Shown here one piece after another: positions 11,396-21,577 of a DNA stretch of 64,000 nucleotides. Every line of letters begins with the position of its first letter. Within the stretch, counting starts at the first letter, position 1. The stretch is from positions 630,638-694,637 of the forward strand of contig JAYKAV010000666.1 of the NCBI GenBank assembly GCA_035582835.1, in the 5' to 3' direction. The notes under the pieces are model-generated. The model saw only the letters and a program-made list of their open reading frames with translations, had not been told where the DNA came from and did no database searches. This stretch comes from Phoebastria nigripes (lineage: Eukaryota > Chordata > Aves > Procellariiformes > Diomedeidae). A program made the translations under genes and the position numbers.

Positions 11396-14300
11396 AATCC
11401 AGATAGAAGATGCTGAAGAATTGCATTCTGGAATATGTTTTGATTTCTCACTGTTTTGTGTAACAGCGTGTTTTGCTGTATTTTTGTATTTCAACAGAAG
11501 CATAAAGATCCACAGTCAAATTGTCCTTTCAAATAAGTACAGTCCACTCCTGTTGCTGAAAAGGGGAGTTTCAGTGGTGCACTCATAAAGGCATGTCTAT
11601 CAGCCTAATTTTCTTTCTGACACATCAAGTCATACTTGTCTCCTTTCTTAAAACTGAAATACATTTTTTCAAGCACTTTCATTCAGCAGATTAAGTTCAA
11701 GCTGAATTAATAATCTTTTTTAAATGCTTGACAGCTGAATGTAGTACATGTATCTATCTTAGTTGTGGGGAGGAAGCTAAGTAATATGGGTATCATGCTT
11801 TCTGTAGCATTTCCAGCCAACAAGTCCAGAAGAATCAGGACCTTTTTGAACATACAAATCATTAATCTTAGTAACCAGCTGCTCTGAAGGCAGGGAAGAA
11901 TAATTCAGCCACACAGCCACGCTCAGTTCACTTGTTACAGTAGCAGTGTACTAAATCTACCTGTAATTTATGTCCTGCTTTCCATATTTATTCATTATAA
12001 TTAATTTTGTTCTCAACCTTTTTTCTTTTAGTGTATATCTATGACACAACACAGTGCCCCGTGTAGATGCTGCTATCTCTAAACCAGCTGTCATGTACAA
12101 AAAGCAATACTGCCATGTTAGACCTAGTAGCCCAAGCAGAGCACCCACTTAACCACAGCTGTTTGCATCATATTGCCTTGACATGTTCTTGTTCTTTGTA
12201 GTAACGATTTGCTTTGTTATGCAAATAATGATCTATATGATTCCAGAACTTTTGTGTTTCCCTTGGTAGTAACCATGACTTTTTAAAGAATAACTTCTTA
12301 AATTTTTAGTCTGGATTTGAGATTTTCTTGTGTATTCTTTCCTGTGTGCCATCAAAGCTTTATGCTATGACTTGGCATAATGACCTTCCTCATATATAAT
12401 AGTTCTTGTCCACATCAGAAGAAACAGGTGTCATAAAAAANTAAGATCTTTTTCAGGCCTCTGCTATTACGTAATCAATAGCTATACCGTTTTTAATGTC
12501 TATAAAACAGTATTAAAGGGGTTTGGAGGTGGTGGGGGAGTTCCATCCTGTTACCACTGCAATGCCAAAGAAATTATNGGAGAGTGATTTGGATTGTTGG
12601 GGTCTGCAAATTCATCAACAGTTTGAAAAATGAGAAGTTCACATCCTGCTATTCATATTAAAGTAAGGAATGATGCTGGTTAGAGAGCTTTTCTTTAATC
12701 TTGCTTAAAAGGAGTTTGATGCTGGGTTATCAATAGATTCCTAAAATGAAGTATCACAATTCCAGTTACTTAGACATTTTCAATTTTTATGCAAAAATTT
12801 ACAAATCTGACATTAGAAGCGACTACAGTTTTAAAAATAATTTAAAAATAAAGAGCATAGCAGTCTGGGATATTTTTATGGTATATTTAAATGTAAATCT
12901 GGAAACATTGGTGAACTGCTGATTCTTGAGAACATTGTCTATAAAAAAAGATTATTTTGCTTATGATGACTTTTGAGTATATATCTACTTGTCTTGATCA
13001 ATTCCTCTGTGATAGTCTAAGCCCTTTAGTCACTTCTCGGTGCTTAGATTTTCTTTTTCGGTTTCAATATTCCAATTTTGATTTCTTAGATAGTTTCTAT
13101 GCGACAGTTCCTTGTCTATCTAGAAGCGTACATGACAGCTCCTTTCTGGGAGTACTGAGTGGCAGTGACTGAAAAGACAGATTGCTGGTTTTATAACATG
13201 CCATTTTATAGTACTATGATTTTGACCTCTGGTATGTTCAGCCATATTAATTACCGAAGAATGGTTTGTGACTTGTGACTTCAACGAAAACTTAAGATTA
13301 GTAATATATTAAATACATGGTAACTTGACCAACTACACTTTTGGGACTAAGTTTGTTGATCACTTCCTAATTCTTAAGAGTTAGCCTTAAAATGAAGATT
13401 TTTTTATAAATCTATGTATTAAAGTGCTCAAGATACTTTGTTATCTGCACCAGTTTTGTTAGGAAATAGGTCATAGTGTCCTCATATGTGCTGATGACTT
13501 AGCTTGGTGTATTTAGCAAAGATCTGAGTTTGAAATTATTGAATAAATTAGTTTGGTAGCATTGTAAGCACGATTTCCTGTCAGTTATTACTTCCTATCA
13601 CTTAGGTATATTTTGCAGTTTTACATAGTTTGTTAAACATAATTATGTAGTACGGTTATTTCATGTATCATATTAGATATTCAAGAAAGATTGTAAAGAA
13701 AAGATGAAGCTGTCCAAAATGAGAAAAATTAATGTATTACCTTTTTTTAAAATAAGCAGAAAGCTTTAAAAAAATATCTGAGTTGNTTTTTTTTTAATAA
13801 TCTTGCCAACTTTAATTTATTTCATTCGTCTTCTCACACCCAATTATGTCCTCATGACCAACTAGTTCTGACCTTAGGATCTCTATGTGCAATTATAATA
13901 GTCATTGAACATTACATTTTAAGATGAAAATGCAGTTATTTGTAATCTCTTCCAAGCAACTTCTCTATATTAATCTAAATAAGATCATTAGATGGCCCTG
14001 TGTAAAGTATTTACAGGCAAAAAGAAGTTCTTTTAGTAAAAAAAGGATTTCCGTGTATTTCTTCATGTTGTTTAAGTGATGCATATTGATACAGTTTTTA
14101 TAATTCAAGCATTTCAACCATTGCTGACATAGGCTTTAGGTGCTCGCACATTTGAATATATGGCATGTATAAATGGTGTCATATCTCACTAGGTCTTTCC
14201 ACTGGAAGTCAGTAGTGCCCAAGCTAGATCATAAAACTTGTCTATCCTCTTGAATGTCACTTGTGCATGGCATTTTAGGCTTTAAAAGTGCCTTTAGTGT

Positions 14301-17078
14301 TAAGTGATAAAGTGTTAAAAGAAACATTTTAAATCAATATCAGACAAGACTGTTGGGATACAATGAATGTTTTTATATATTAAAAAGAAACATTTCCTGT
14401 TTTGAAAAAAAGAATGCAAGTTACACTGGAAAGTTACAACCTAAATACATTTATAAAATAGATAAATATTATGGTAGCCTTCTAAAGTATCAAGATGCAA
14501 TAAACAGCAGGAATCACAGATTCCTATGTGGAGGTGGTCACTTCGATTAGGATGAGATTGTTTCTTGTAAGACCAACATATGAAAGTTTCCCAAGTTCAA
14601 ATTAAATATTACCTGAACATTTTTTGTGTATACTTAAATACATATTTTCTTATAAAGTGGAAAGTTGAATAGTAAACTTATGTATCATAATCAGGCTCTG
14701 ATAGTACTTTAATGGATTTGGGATTGCTAGGTCCTATGGGTATTCATGCATCCTAAGTAGCTACAGCAGTTGTGACAGCAATGAAGCTACTGGTAAGAAT
14801 TCTTCAAGACATTAAAACGTCATAAACAGCAGATAAAGTTGATGCAAATCTAGTCTGTAATTCAAGGAAGGCTTCCCCGTCATTTTCCATATCTACACAC
14901 ACTGCNGTGATTCATAACAATGCCTTTGTATTACAGAAGCATAATTTTAAAATCCACTTGAAATTAAATTAATGCTTTCGGAGACTGAAAATAGAACAGA
15001 TTTTAAACTACTTCTTCTCTCTGTCGTGTTGATAAAACTTCACATATTATCGATCCTTTGAAAAATACACAGCACTATACCAGCTACTAGGAAGAAAATT
15101 AACTCTATCCCAGCCAAAACCAGGACAACCACACATAATTGTGATTCCTGAGATATGACAGATGTTAAGAAAGTGTCAAGTCAAACTTTTCATTCACTAA
15201 AGACCTTATGTAAAGATGTACAAAAAACTCATTTGGGNTTTTTTTTTGCAAGCAATGAGAGCTGTTTACACAAAACTGTACTGCAGAGACTGCTGATCTG
15301 TGAAACTGAGCAGACCCTGTATGTGTTTGTGCAGATGGAATCAACAGAAAGCTGCAATGAGCATCCAGTAGATATGTCTATAAAACTCATACCCATTACT
15401 TAGAAGAAATGAGATAGTCTGAAAGTAAAATAATAGCAGAGGCATCGTTTGCCCTTTCAGAAAGCAGGATCAGTCTTAAGGGATTGGATTACAGTTACAC
15501 TTAAAAACAAGGATACTTTGGCTTGGCTAAAGTTGACCCCAGGAGTTCAGCTGATACTCTTTTTCAGTTTTTTCATAAGAGCAACTGCCCAAGTAGGCAT
15601 AACAGTAAATGGTCACAATGTGTCAAACATACTATTTTTTTATAGTAAGAAAGAAAGGACATGAATATATCTAGAGAGATAAACATCTTTTTTGGGGCAA
15701 TCGATTTATTGAATTCAGCAAGTGTTTACATACTAGTTTAAGAAAGACCTGATCATTGTTCAGATTATTTGGCTTAAAATATTAATAGTGTATCCTAAAT
15801 GCATATATGATAAGACTGTGTGGTCAATTCAAAATAAAGTTAAGGCACATGGCTGAGAGAACATATGGGACTTTGAATGAATTTTGGGTTTAATCAGGTA
15901 TGATCTGTGGCAGAGCAAATAATACTAATTACAGGAGTGTTCCTCATAATGACTGACTTATACAGAAGTCTTGGAAAAAAGTATAAGAGCTAGCAGAAGA
16001 GAACGTGCAAAAAAAAGGTGTTGCATCTAATAGAACAACAGAAAAACACAAAAAAAATTATAGCATCCCCTCTTGAAATTGAATAGTGATTTTTCCATCA
16101 GAGCAGTCTGTCAATACATTGTGATATTGTGATATGTTGTCATGTTTGTGTTTCAAAACTAATTTTGGGAAGCCATTCATTTTTAAAAACAATATCTTAA
16201 CATCCTATAGATGTTGAACTACTTTCCAACATTTTCTACTGAATTTGCAACACTACCATACATCGAGAGAGCTATTGGAAAACATTTAATTAACAACACT
16301 CATACTATAAATTTTAATGTTGGGGTGTACTTTATATACAATTGCGAGTCTGTAAAAACAAAGTAAATAGAACTAGATGTAAAGTGATAAATCAGGCTAC
16401 GTAGACAGCAGTTGTGATGTATATTCTTTATATAATGCTATGTAGTTTATATCTTTGAGCTGTGGTCACTGTTTTTTGGNGGATGTTCCTGTTCATCCTG
16501 TATTCCTCTTCATCCACCCACCTTCCTCATCTTTGTTTTGAGAATCATGATAGGAAAATCCAAGTAATCTTGCTCTTCTGACGAAGACCCCAGATACTGG
16601 AATGCCTGTAGCAGCTGCGTTAATGCCTTAACTTCTTTACTGCTACACTTGATTAGCAACCAAACTCTCTTGGCTTGCTATGAATATGAACTCATTAACA
16701 AAAGAAAGCCAGATAGTCAGTCTTATGTCCTAGAGATTCAAAGGAGGATTCTCTGTCCTCTGGGATGGAAGTTCAACTGACATCCAGAACTTCAAATTAA
16801 GCTGCTTCAAATGCTGTGGGCACTGCCACTGACTGTTTTCTGAACTCCTTTGCAACATAGAGTCTTTGTGACTTAATAGTGTTGATTTGCCAAAAGAAAT
16901 GCCATCTCTGGTTGGAAAACTACTTTTCGATTAATTGTTTCATTCAGCTCCGCAATTGATGAAAGTTCTACATAACATTAAAAATTCTAGGCTTATCCTT
17001 AGATGTCTTTGCTTCTTCCCAGAGCCCATGAAGACAAAGACAGAAAAAAACTTTTTGCACAGACTGAAGCCTGTTCCT
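11396..17078. other. AT-rich non-coding stretch, no gene recognised
   Basis: No exon, RNA gene or interspersed repeat could be identified. Openings on both strands are under 85 codons and unrelated to families I know. Single N bases occur at 11323 just before, then at 12441, 12578, 13786, 14906, 15238 and 16480, two of them directly before T runs. The ORF that enters the CR1 at 17079 opens upstream at 16935, but its first 48 or so codons lie in this unique sequence and are a chance extension. Confidence 0.6.
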
Positions 17079-17834
17079 CCTGTCAGTCTCACCTCTGTGC
17101 CTGGGAAGATCATGGAACAGATCCTCCTGGAAGCTATACTAAGGCACATGGAGGACAGGGAGGTGATTCGAGACAGCCAGTATGGCTTCAGCAAGGGCAA
17201 GTCCTGCCTGACCAACCTAGTGGCTTTCTATGACGGAGTGACTACATCAGTGGACATGGGAAGNGCTACAGATGTCGTCTGTCTGGACCTCTGTAAGGCC
17301 TTTGACACAGTCCCCCCCAACATCCTTCTCTCTAAACCGGAGAGATACGGATTTGATAGGTGGACTGTTTGGTGGATGAGGAATTGGTTGAATGGTCGCA
17401 TCCAGAGGGTAGTGGTCAACGGCTCAATGTCCAGATGGAGATCGGTGATGAGTGGCGTCCCACAGGGGTCCATATTGGGACCAGTACTGTTTAGTATCTT
17501 TATCAATTACATAGACAGTGGGATCGGGTGCACCCTCAGCAAGTTTGCAGATGACACCAAGCTGGGTGGTGCAGTCAACACACCTGAGGGACGGGATGCC
17601 ATCCAGAGGGACCTGGACAAGCTGGAGAAGTGGGCCCGTGTGAACCTCATGAGGTTCAACAAGGCCAAGTGCAGGGTCCTGCACCTGGGTCAGGGCAACC
17701 CCCAGTATCAATTCAGGCTGGGGGATGAAGGAATTGAGAGCAACCCTGCCGAGAAGGACTTGGGGGTACTGGTGGATGAAAAGCTGGACATGAGCCNGCA
17801 ATGTGNNCTCACAGCCCAGAAAGCCAACCGTATC
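17079..17834 (+). mobile_element. CR1 LINE, older host copy, 5' portion (reverse transcriptase region)
   Basis: This is the upstream part of a CR1 retrotransposon on the plus strand. It begins abruptly inside ORF2 near the residues [13 protein letters not shown], so the 5' end is truncated. It runs through the reverse-transcriptase core until it is interrupted at 17834 by an oppositely oriented CR1. The copy resumes at 18960 with exactly the residues expected next (LGCIKR after KANRI). The junction at the upstream edge is estimated from where CR1-like sequence becomes recognisable, so the start may be off by some tens of bases. Ambiguous bases lie at 17264, 17797 and 17806-17807. Confidence 0.95.
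17079..17834 (+). pseudogene. CR1 ORF2 fragment: reverse transcriptase core (host copy, part 1)
   Basis: The fragment encodes about 250 residues without a stop. In order it shows the finger/palm region ([12 protein letters not shown]), the catalytic first aspartate region ([11 protein letters not shown]), the conserved [14 protein letters not shown] block, the FADD box (17544-17555, the CR1 form of the YXDD catalytic motif), and the KCRVLHLG and EKDLGVLVD blocks. Full-length CR1 ORF2 also carries an N-terminal apurinic-type endonuclease, which is missing here. The open frame actually starts upstream at 16935 in unrelated sequence and runs on into the inserted element to 17924, so both of its ends are artefacts. 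It is a dead fragment: truncated at the front and broken by insertion at the back. Confidence 0.93.
17830..17834. repeat. Left copy of putative 5-bp target-site duplication (gtatc)
   Basis: gtatc lies at the left edge of the inserted minus-strand CR1 and is repeated at 18955-18959 at its right edge. Removing the insert and one copy restores a continuous CR1 frame (KANRI then LGCIKR). CR1 often makes no or very short duplications, so five bases could partly be chance microhomology. Confidence 0.7.
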
Positions 17835-18954
17835 ATAGAATCATTAAGGTTGGAAAAGACCTCTAAGATCATCGAGTCCAACAGTCAACCCAACACCACC
17901 ATGCCCCCTAAACCATGTCCCTAAGCGCCTCATCTACACATCTTTTAAATACTTCAGGGATGGTGACTCAACCACTTCCCTGGGCAGCCTGTTCCAATGT
18001 TTAACCACTCTTTCAGTAAAGAAATTTTTCCTAATGTCTAATCTAAACCTCCCCTGACACAACTTGAGGTCATTTCCTCTCGTCCTATCGCTAGTTACTT
18101 GGGAGAAGAGACCAACACCCACCTCGCTGCAACCTCCTTTCAGGTAGTTGTAGAGCACGATAAGGTCTCCCCTCAGCCTCCTCTTCTCCAGNCTAAACAG
18201 TCCCAGTTCCCTCAGCCGCTCCTCATAAGACTTGTTCTCCAGACCCTTCACCAGCTTCGTTGCCCTTCTCTGGACACGCTCCAGGACCTCAATGTCCTTC
18301 TTGTAGTGAGGGGCCCAAAACCAAACACAGTATTCGAGGTGTGGCCTCACCAGTGCCGAGTACAGGGGCACGATCACTTCCCTACTGCTGCTGGCCACAC
18401 TATTTCTGATACAGGCCAGGATGCCGTTGGCCTTCTTGGCCACCTGGGCACACTGTCGGCTCATATTCAGCCGGCTGTCAACCAGCACCCCCAGGTCCTT
18501 TTCCNACAGGCAGCTTTCCAGCCACTCTTCCCCCAGCCTGTAGCATTGCATGGGGTTGTTGTGACCCAAGTGCAGGACCCGGCACTTGGCCTTGTTGAAC
18601 CTCATACAGTTGGCCTCCGCCGATCGATCCAGCCTGTCCAGGTCCCTCTGCAGAGCCTTCCTACCCTCGAGCAGATCAACACCCCCGCCCAACTTGGTGT
18701 CGTCTGCAAACTTACTGAGGGAGCGCTCAATCCCCTCATCCAGGTCATTGATAAAGATGTTGGACAAGACCGGCCCCAAAACTGAGCCCTGGGGGACACC
18801 GCTCATGACTGGCTGCCAACTGGGTTTAACTCCATTCACCACAACTCTCTGGGCCNGGCTGTCCAGCCAGTTTTTTACCCAGCGAAGAGTACACCTGTCT
18901 AGGCCATGAGCCACCAGCTTCTCTAGGAGAATGCTGTGGGAGACAGTGTCAAAA
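17835..18954 (-). mobile_element. CR1 LINE inserted in antisense inside an older CR1
   Basis: This 1120-bp copy reads on the minus strand. Its 3' end lies at the left with the CR1 terminal octamer motif (atagaatcat on the plus strand, the reverse of atgattctat), followed inward by the typical 3' UTR and the C-terminal ORF2 region. Its 5' truncation point lies at the right, within the [10 protein letters not shown] part of the reverse transcriptase. It interrupts the plus-strand CR1 precisely and must be the younger of the two. Its 3' UTR differs from that of the host copy, implying a different CR1 subfamily. Ambiguous bases lie at 18192, 18505 and 18856. Confidence 0.95.
17934..18954 (-). pseudogene. 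CR1 ORF2 fragment of the inserted copy: RT thumb/palm to C-terminus
   Basis: About 340 codons are open on the minus strand, starting inside [12 protein letters not shown]. They pass through [13 protein letters not shown], the catalytic FADD box (18699-18710), KCRVLHLG and EKDLGVLVD, then the C-terminal blocks [46 protein letters not shown] and [13 protein letters not shown]. The frame ends at 17934-17936 after [11 protein letters not shown]. In CR1 generally the sequence following ESPSL continues about ten residues further, and the local sequence suggests a 1-base deletion near 17950 caused the early stop. The endonuclease and N-terminal RT are missing by 5' truncation. The open minus-strand frame continues to 19109 through antisense host CR1, which is an artefact. 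Confidence 0.92.
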
Positions 18955-18959
18955 GTATC
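18955..18959. repeat. Right copy of putative 5-bp target-site duplication (gtatc)
   Basis: This is the partner of the gtatc at 17830-17834. It begins the resumed plus-strand CR1 (ATC CTG GGC TGC, encoding ILGC). Insert plus one duplication copy totals 1125 bp, a multiple of three, so host frame 1 resumes in register on the far side. Confidence 0.7.
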
Positions 18960-19471
18960 CTGGGCTGCATCAAAAGAAGCATGGCCAGCAGGTCGAGGGA
19001 GGGGATTCTGCCCCTCTACTCTGCTCTGGTGAGACCCCACCTGGAGTACTGTGTCCAGCTCTGGGGCCCCCAGCATAAGAAAGACATAGACCTGTTGGAG
19101 CGGGTCCAAAGGAGGGCCAGAAAATGATCAGGGGGATGGAACGCCTCTCCTATGAAGAAAGGCTGAGAGAGTTGGGGTTGTTTAGCCTGGAGAAGAGAAG
19201 GCTTCGGGGAGACCTTATTGCAGCCTTTCAGTACTTAAAGGGGGCTTATAAGAAAGATGGGGACAGACTTTTTAGCAGAGCCTGTTGCCACAGGACAAGG
19301 GGGAATGGCTTTAAACTAAAAGAAGGTAGATTGAGACTAGATATAAGGAAGAAATTTTGTACCATGAGGGTGGTGAAACACTGGCACAGGTTGCCCAGAG
19401 AGGTGGTAGATGCCCCATCCCTGGAAACATTCAAGGTCAGGTTGGACGAGGCTCTGAGCAAGGTGATCTAG
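18960..19471 (+). pseudogene. CR1 ORF2 fragment: C-terminal domain (host copy, part 2), frameshifted
   Basis: The residues [37 protein letters not shown] and following blocks are read in one frame to about 19120. The reading then moves to another frame that opens at 19124 ([46 protein letters not shown]) and stops at 19471. Compared with the homologous RVQRRATK block of the inserted copy, a single base is missing at about 19117-19122. This frameshift plus the insertion and 5' truncation leave no functional protein. Confidence 0.92.
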
Positions 19472-19560
19472 TTGAAGATGTCCCTGCCCACAGCTGTGGG
19501 GTTGGACTAGATGACCTTTAAAGGTCCCTTCCAACCCAAACTATTCTATGATTCTATGAT
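18960..19560 (+). mobile_element. CR1 LINE, older host copy, 3' portion including the 3' UTR end
   Basis: The plus-strand CR1 resumes here and runs to its natural 3' end. The coding part finishes around 19471. The short 3' UTR follows with the conserved 'ttggactagatgacctttaa' type stretch, 'ccttccaaccc' and the terminal attctatgattctatgat at 19543-19560. No poly-A tail is present, as expected for CR1, which uses the octamer repeat instead. No clear target duplication could be matched between 19561 onward and the sequence before 17079. Confidence 0.95.
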
Positions 19561-21553
19561 AAATATTCAAAGACTGGCGTCAATCACGAAGAACAGAAAA
19601 ACATATCAATCCAACCAGTTTTATTGATACAAGGCTACTGATTCAGGTTTTTCATCACACTGCCTTTCCTCCTCTCAGCAGAAATCTATGAACCATTTCC
19701 CTTTTTTGGATTTTTCACCTTCAGTCTTCTGCTGCCTTGGCACTTTTTTGGAGAAAGACCTACTTAGTACCATCAAATCTCATTGCAGGTTATATCAGAC
19801 AGGTGAGTTATGGACACTGTCACCATTGCTTATTCAGTTCATTTTGTCTTTCTGCTGTTACACAGTCTCCATGTCCTGTAATGTTTAGGGACCCTGGTTA
19901 GATAAATCTGCTTCAAAAGAAGACAAACCCACTGTCAGCTGGAGTCATGAAGCACCTAAGAATCAAGGATTCTTACTGTAAGGATTTCTTTGTGCACAAC
20001 AGAAAGAAGTATGGTGCCCTACCTTAAACTTACGCTTCATTTGCAAAGTCAGGTTCAGGATGATGATTCTAGCGTCTATATCCTTATTTGTAAAGAGGAT
20101 TTTTGCTGTCTTTTGATACACAGGACATCTGCTTCTGTTTGCTTGTTAGTGTGTCATCAGAGATGCATTCATTTTATAGGGAGTCAAGACTATTGTCATT
20201 GGACTTGTCATAGTTCCAAAAGTTTTTAAAAAGGTACTGGCAATTGTTAATCACTCATTTGAATTAGCATGCCTCCTTTTCACTACGTAGATGACTGATT
20301 GACAAGGAACAGTCAAGATACTGCCCGTCATGCTGCAACTTGGATTAGGCAGTAGAGTCTAGACCTAAGGGTAAACAATCAAGGTATCTTCTCCCTGATG
20401 TTTAGGCTCTCAAATTTATTAGGGCAAGGATGGACAAAGTAGTCATAAGACCATACCTTCACCAAGATAGATTTCAGATTGGGTGGGTGGGCAGTTAAGG
20501 GACTGGGTTTTCATTCTATCATCATTCTGTCAAGACACAGGAGGCGATATACTTCTGCAGTGTCTTCTAAATNACAAGTACACGGTGTGCAAACCTGGCT
20601 ACAATTGATATACTCTTCAGACACTTCTCATTCTAGAAGCAATTATTCCTGTTTCTGAAGCTATGTCATTCAGACAGTGATAGGTATCACCCCCATGTAT
20701 ATATGATGTATTTCTATTTAATATGAAGCAGTTGACCTTTGGACTGGGACACTGAGAGTTAAGTGGTGGTCTGCTGAATGCTATAGTCTGCTGGTCCTAG
20801 ACTGGGACATTTCATCAAATGCATTAAGGGCTATGTACCACTTGGCTGAAGAGAGGTCATAAGCAAAACATCCGTTTGCCACATCTCTGTCCCCATTTCT
20901 CCCATCTTTCTTGCAGAACCCCAAGGTTTTTGGTATCCTAACCATGCCAGGCTCCACACAACAGCACAGATGATGATTAGATCTCACTGTTAAAGTACAC
21001 CTCTTCCTCCCTTGCAAGGAAGTTCCTTCTCAACAGCTGGAAGGGTGGTGTGTTGCTTTGTTGAGTCAACTGGTTCATTTGTTCTCCTAAGTCTGTCATC
21101 AAAACCTAGATCTCAGTTCCTGTCATTCTGGACTAATGGTTAAGGCTAAAGGAGTCTCTGTGGTCCCATATCTTAGCTGGACAAAAGCTTGCTCCTGGTC
21201 TAACTCTCCTGGTTTCTCTCTCTCCCTCTCTTGTAAAATGCCATTTTCCTAAGACTGCCTTCTTCTCCAGCAGCCCCTCAGGAACCTTCAATTTTTTTCT
21301 CTNTATGATTGCCACCTTCGTCTTTGCCAAGCCCTGCAGCAATCAAAAACTTCTTGTGCAACTGAGATGTACAGGAAGAGGAAAAACCTTGCATTTTATC
21401 CTATTCCTTTTGCAAAGAGAAGGGAAGAAGGAAGAAAAAGGCAATGTCAAGAGAGAAAGCTGGAGAAGGGTTCTGCAAGTCATGGCTTTTGACTCTGTTT
21501 GCCGCTACAGGTGAGACTCTGCAAAGAAAATTAATTGTACTGTGGAGAGAGCT

Positions 21554-21577
21554 ACACGTACACATACACACACACAC
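21554..21577. repeat. CA-rich microsatellite
   Basis: An interrupted CA tract (acacgtacacatacacacacacac). It is short and imperfect; a typical vertebrate dinucleotide repeat. Confidence 0.85.

Noticed and set aside
17424..17801. 125-codon minus-strand ORF inside the host CR1
   Set aside because: It is the antisense shadow of the reverse-transcriptase reading frame.
18099..18785. 228-codon plus-strand ORF inside the inserted CR1
   Set aside because: It is the antisense shadow of the minus-strand ORF2 remnant; its translation has no independent family resemblance.
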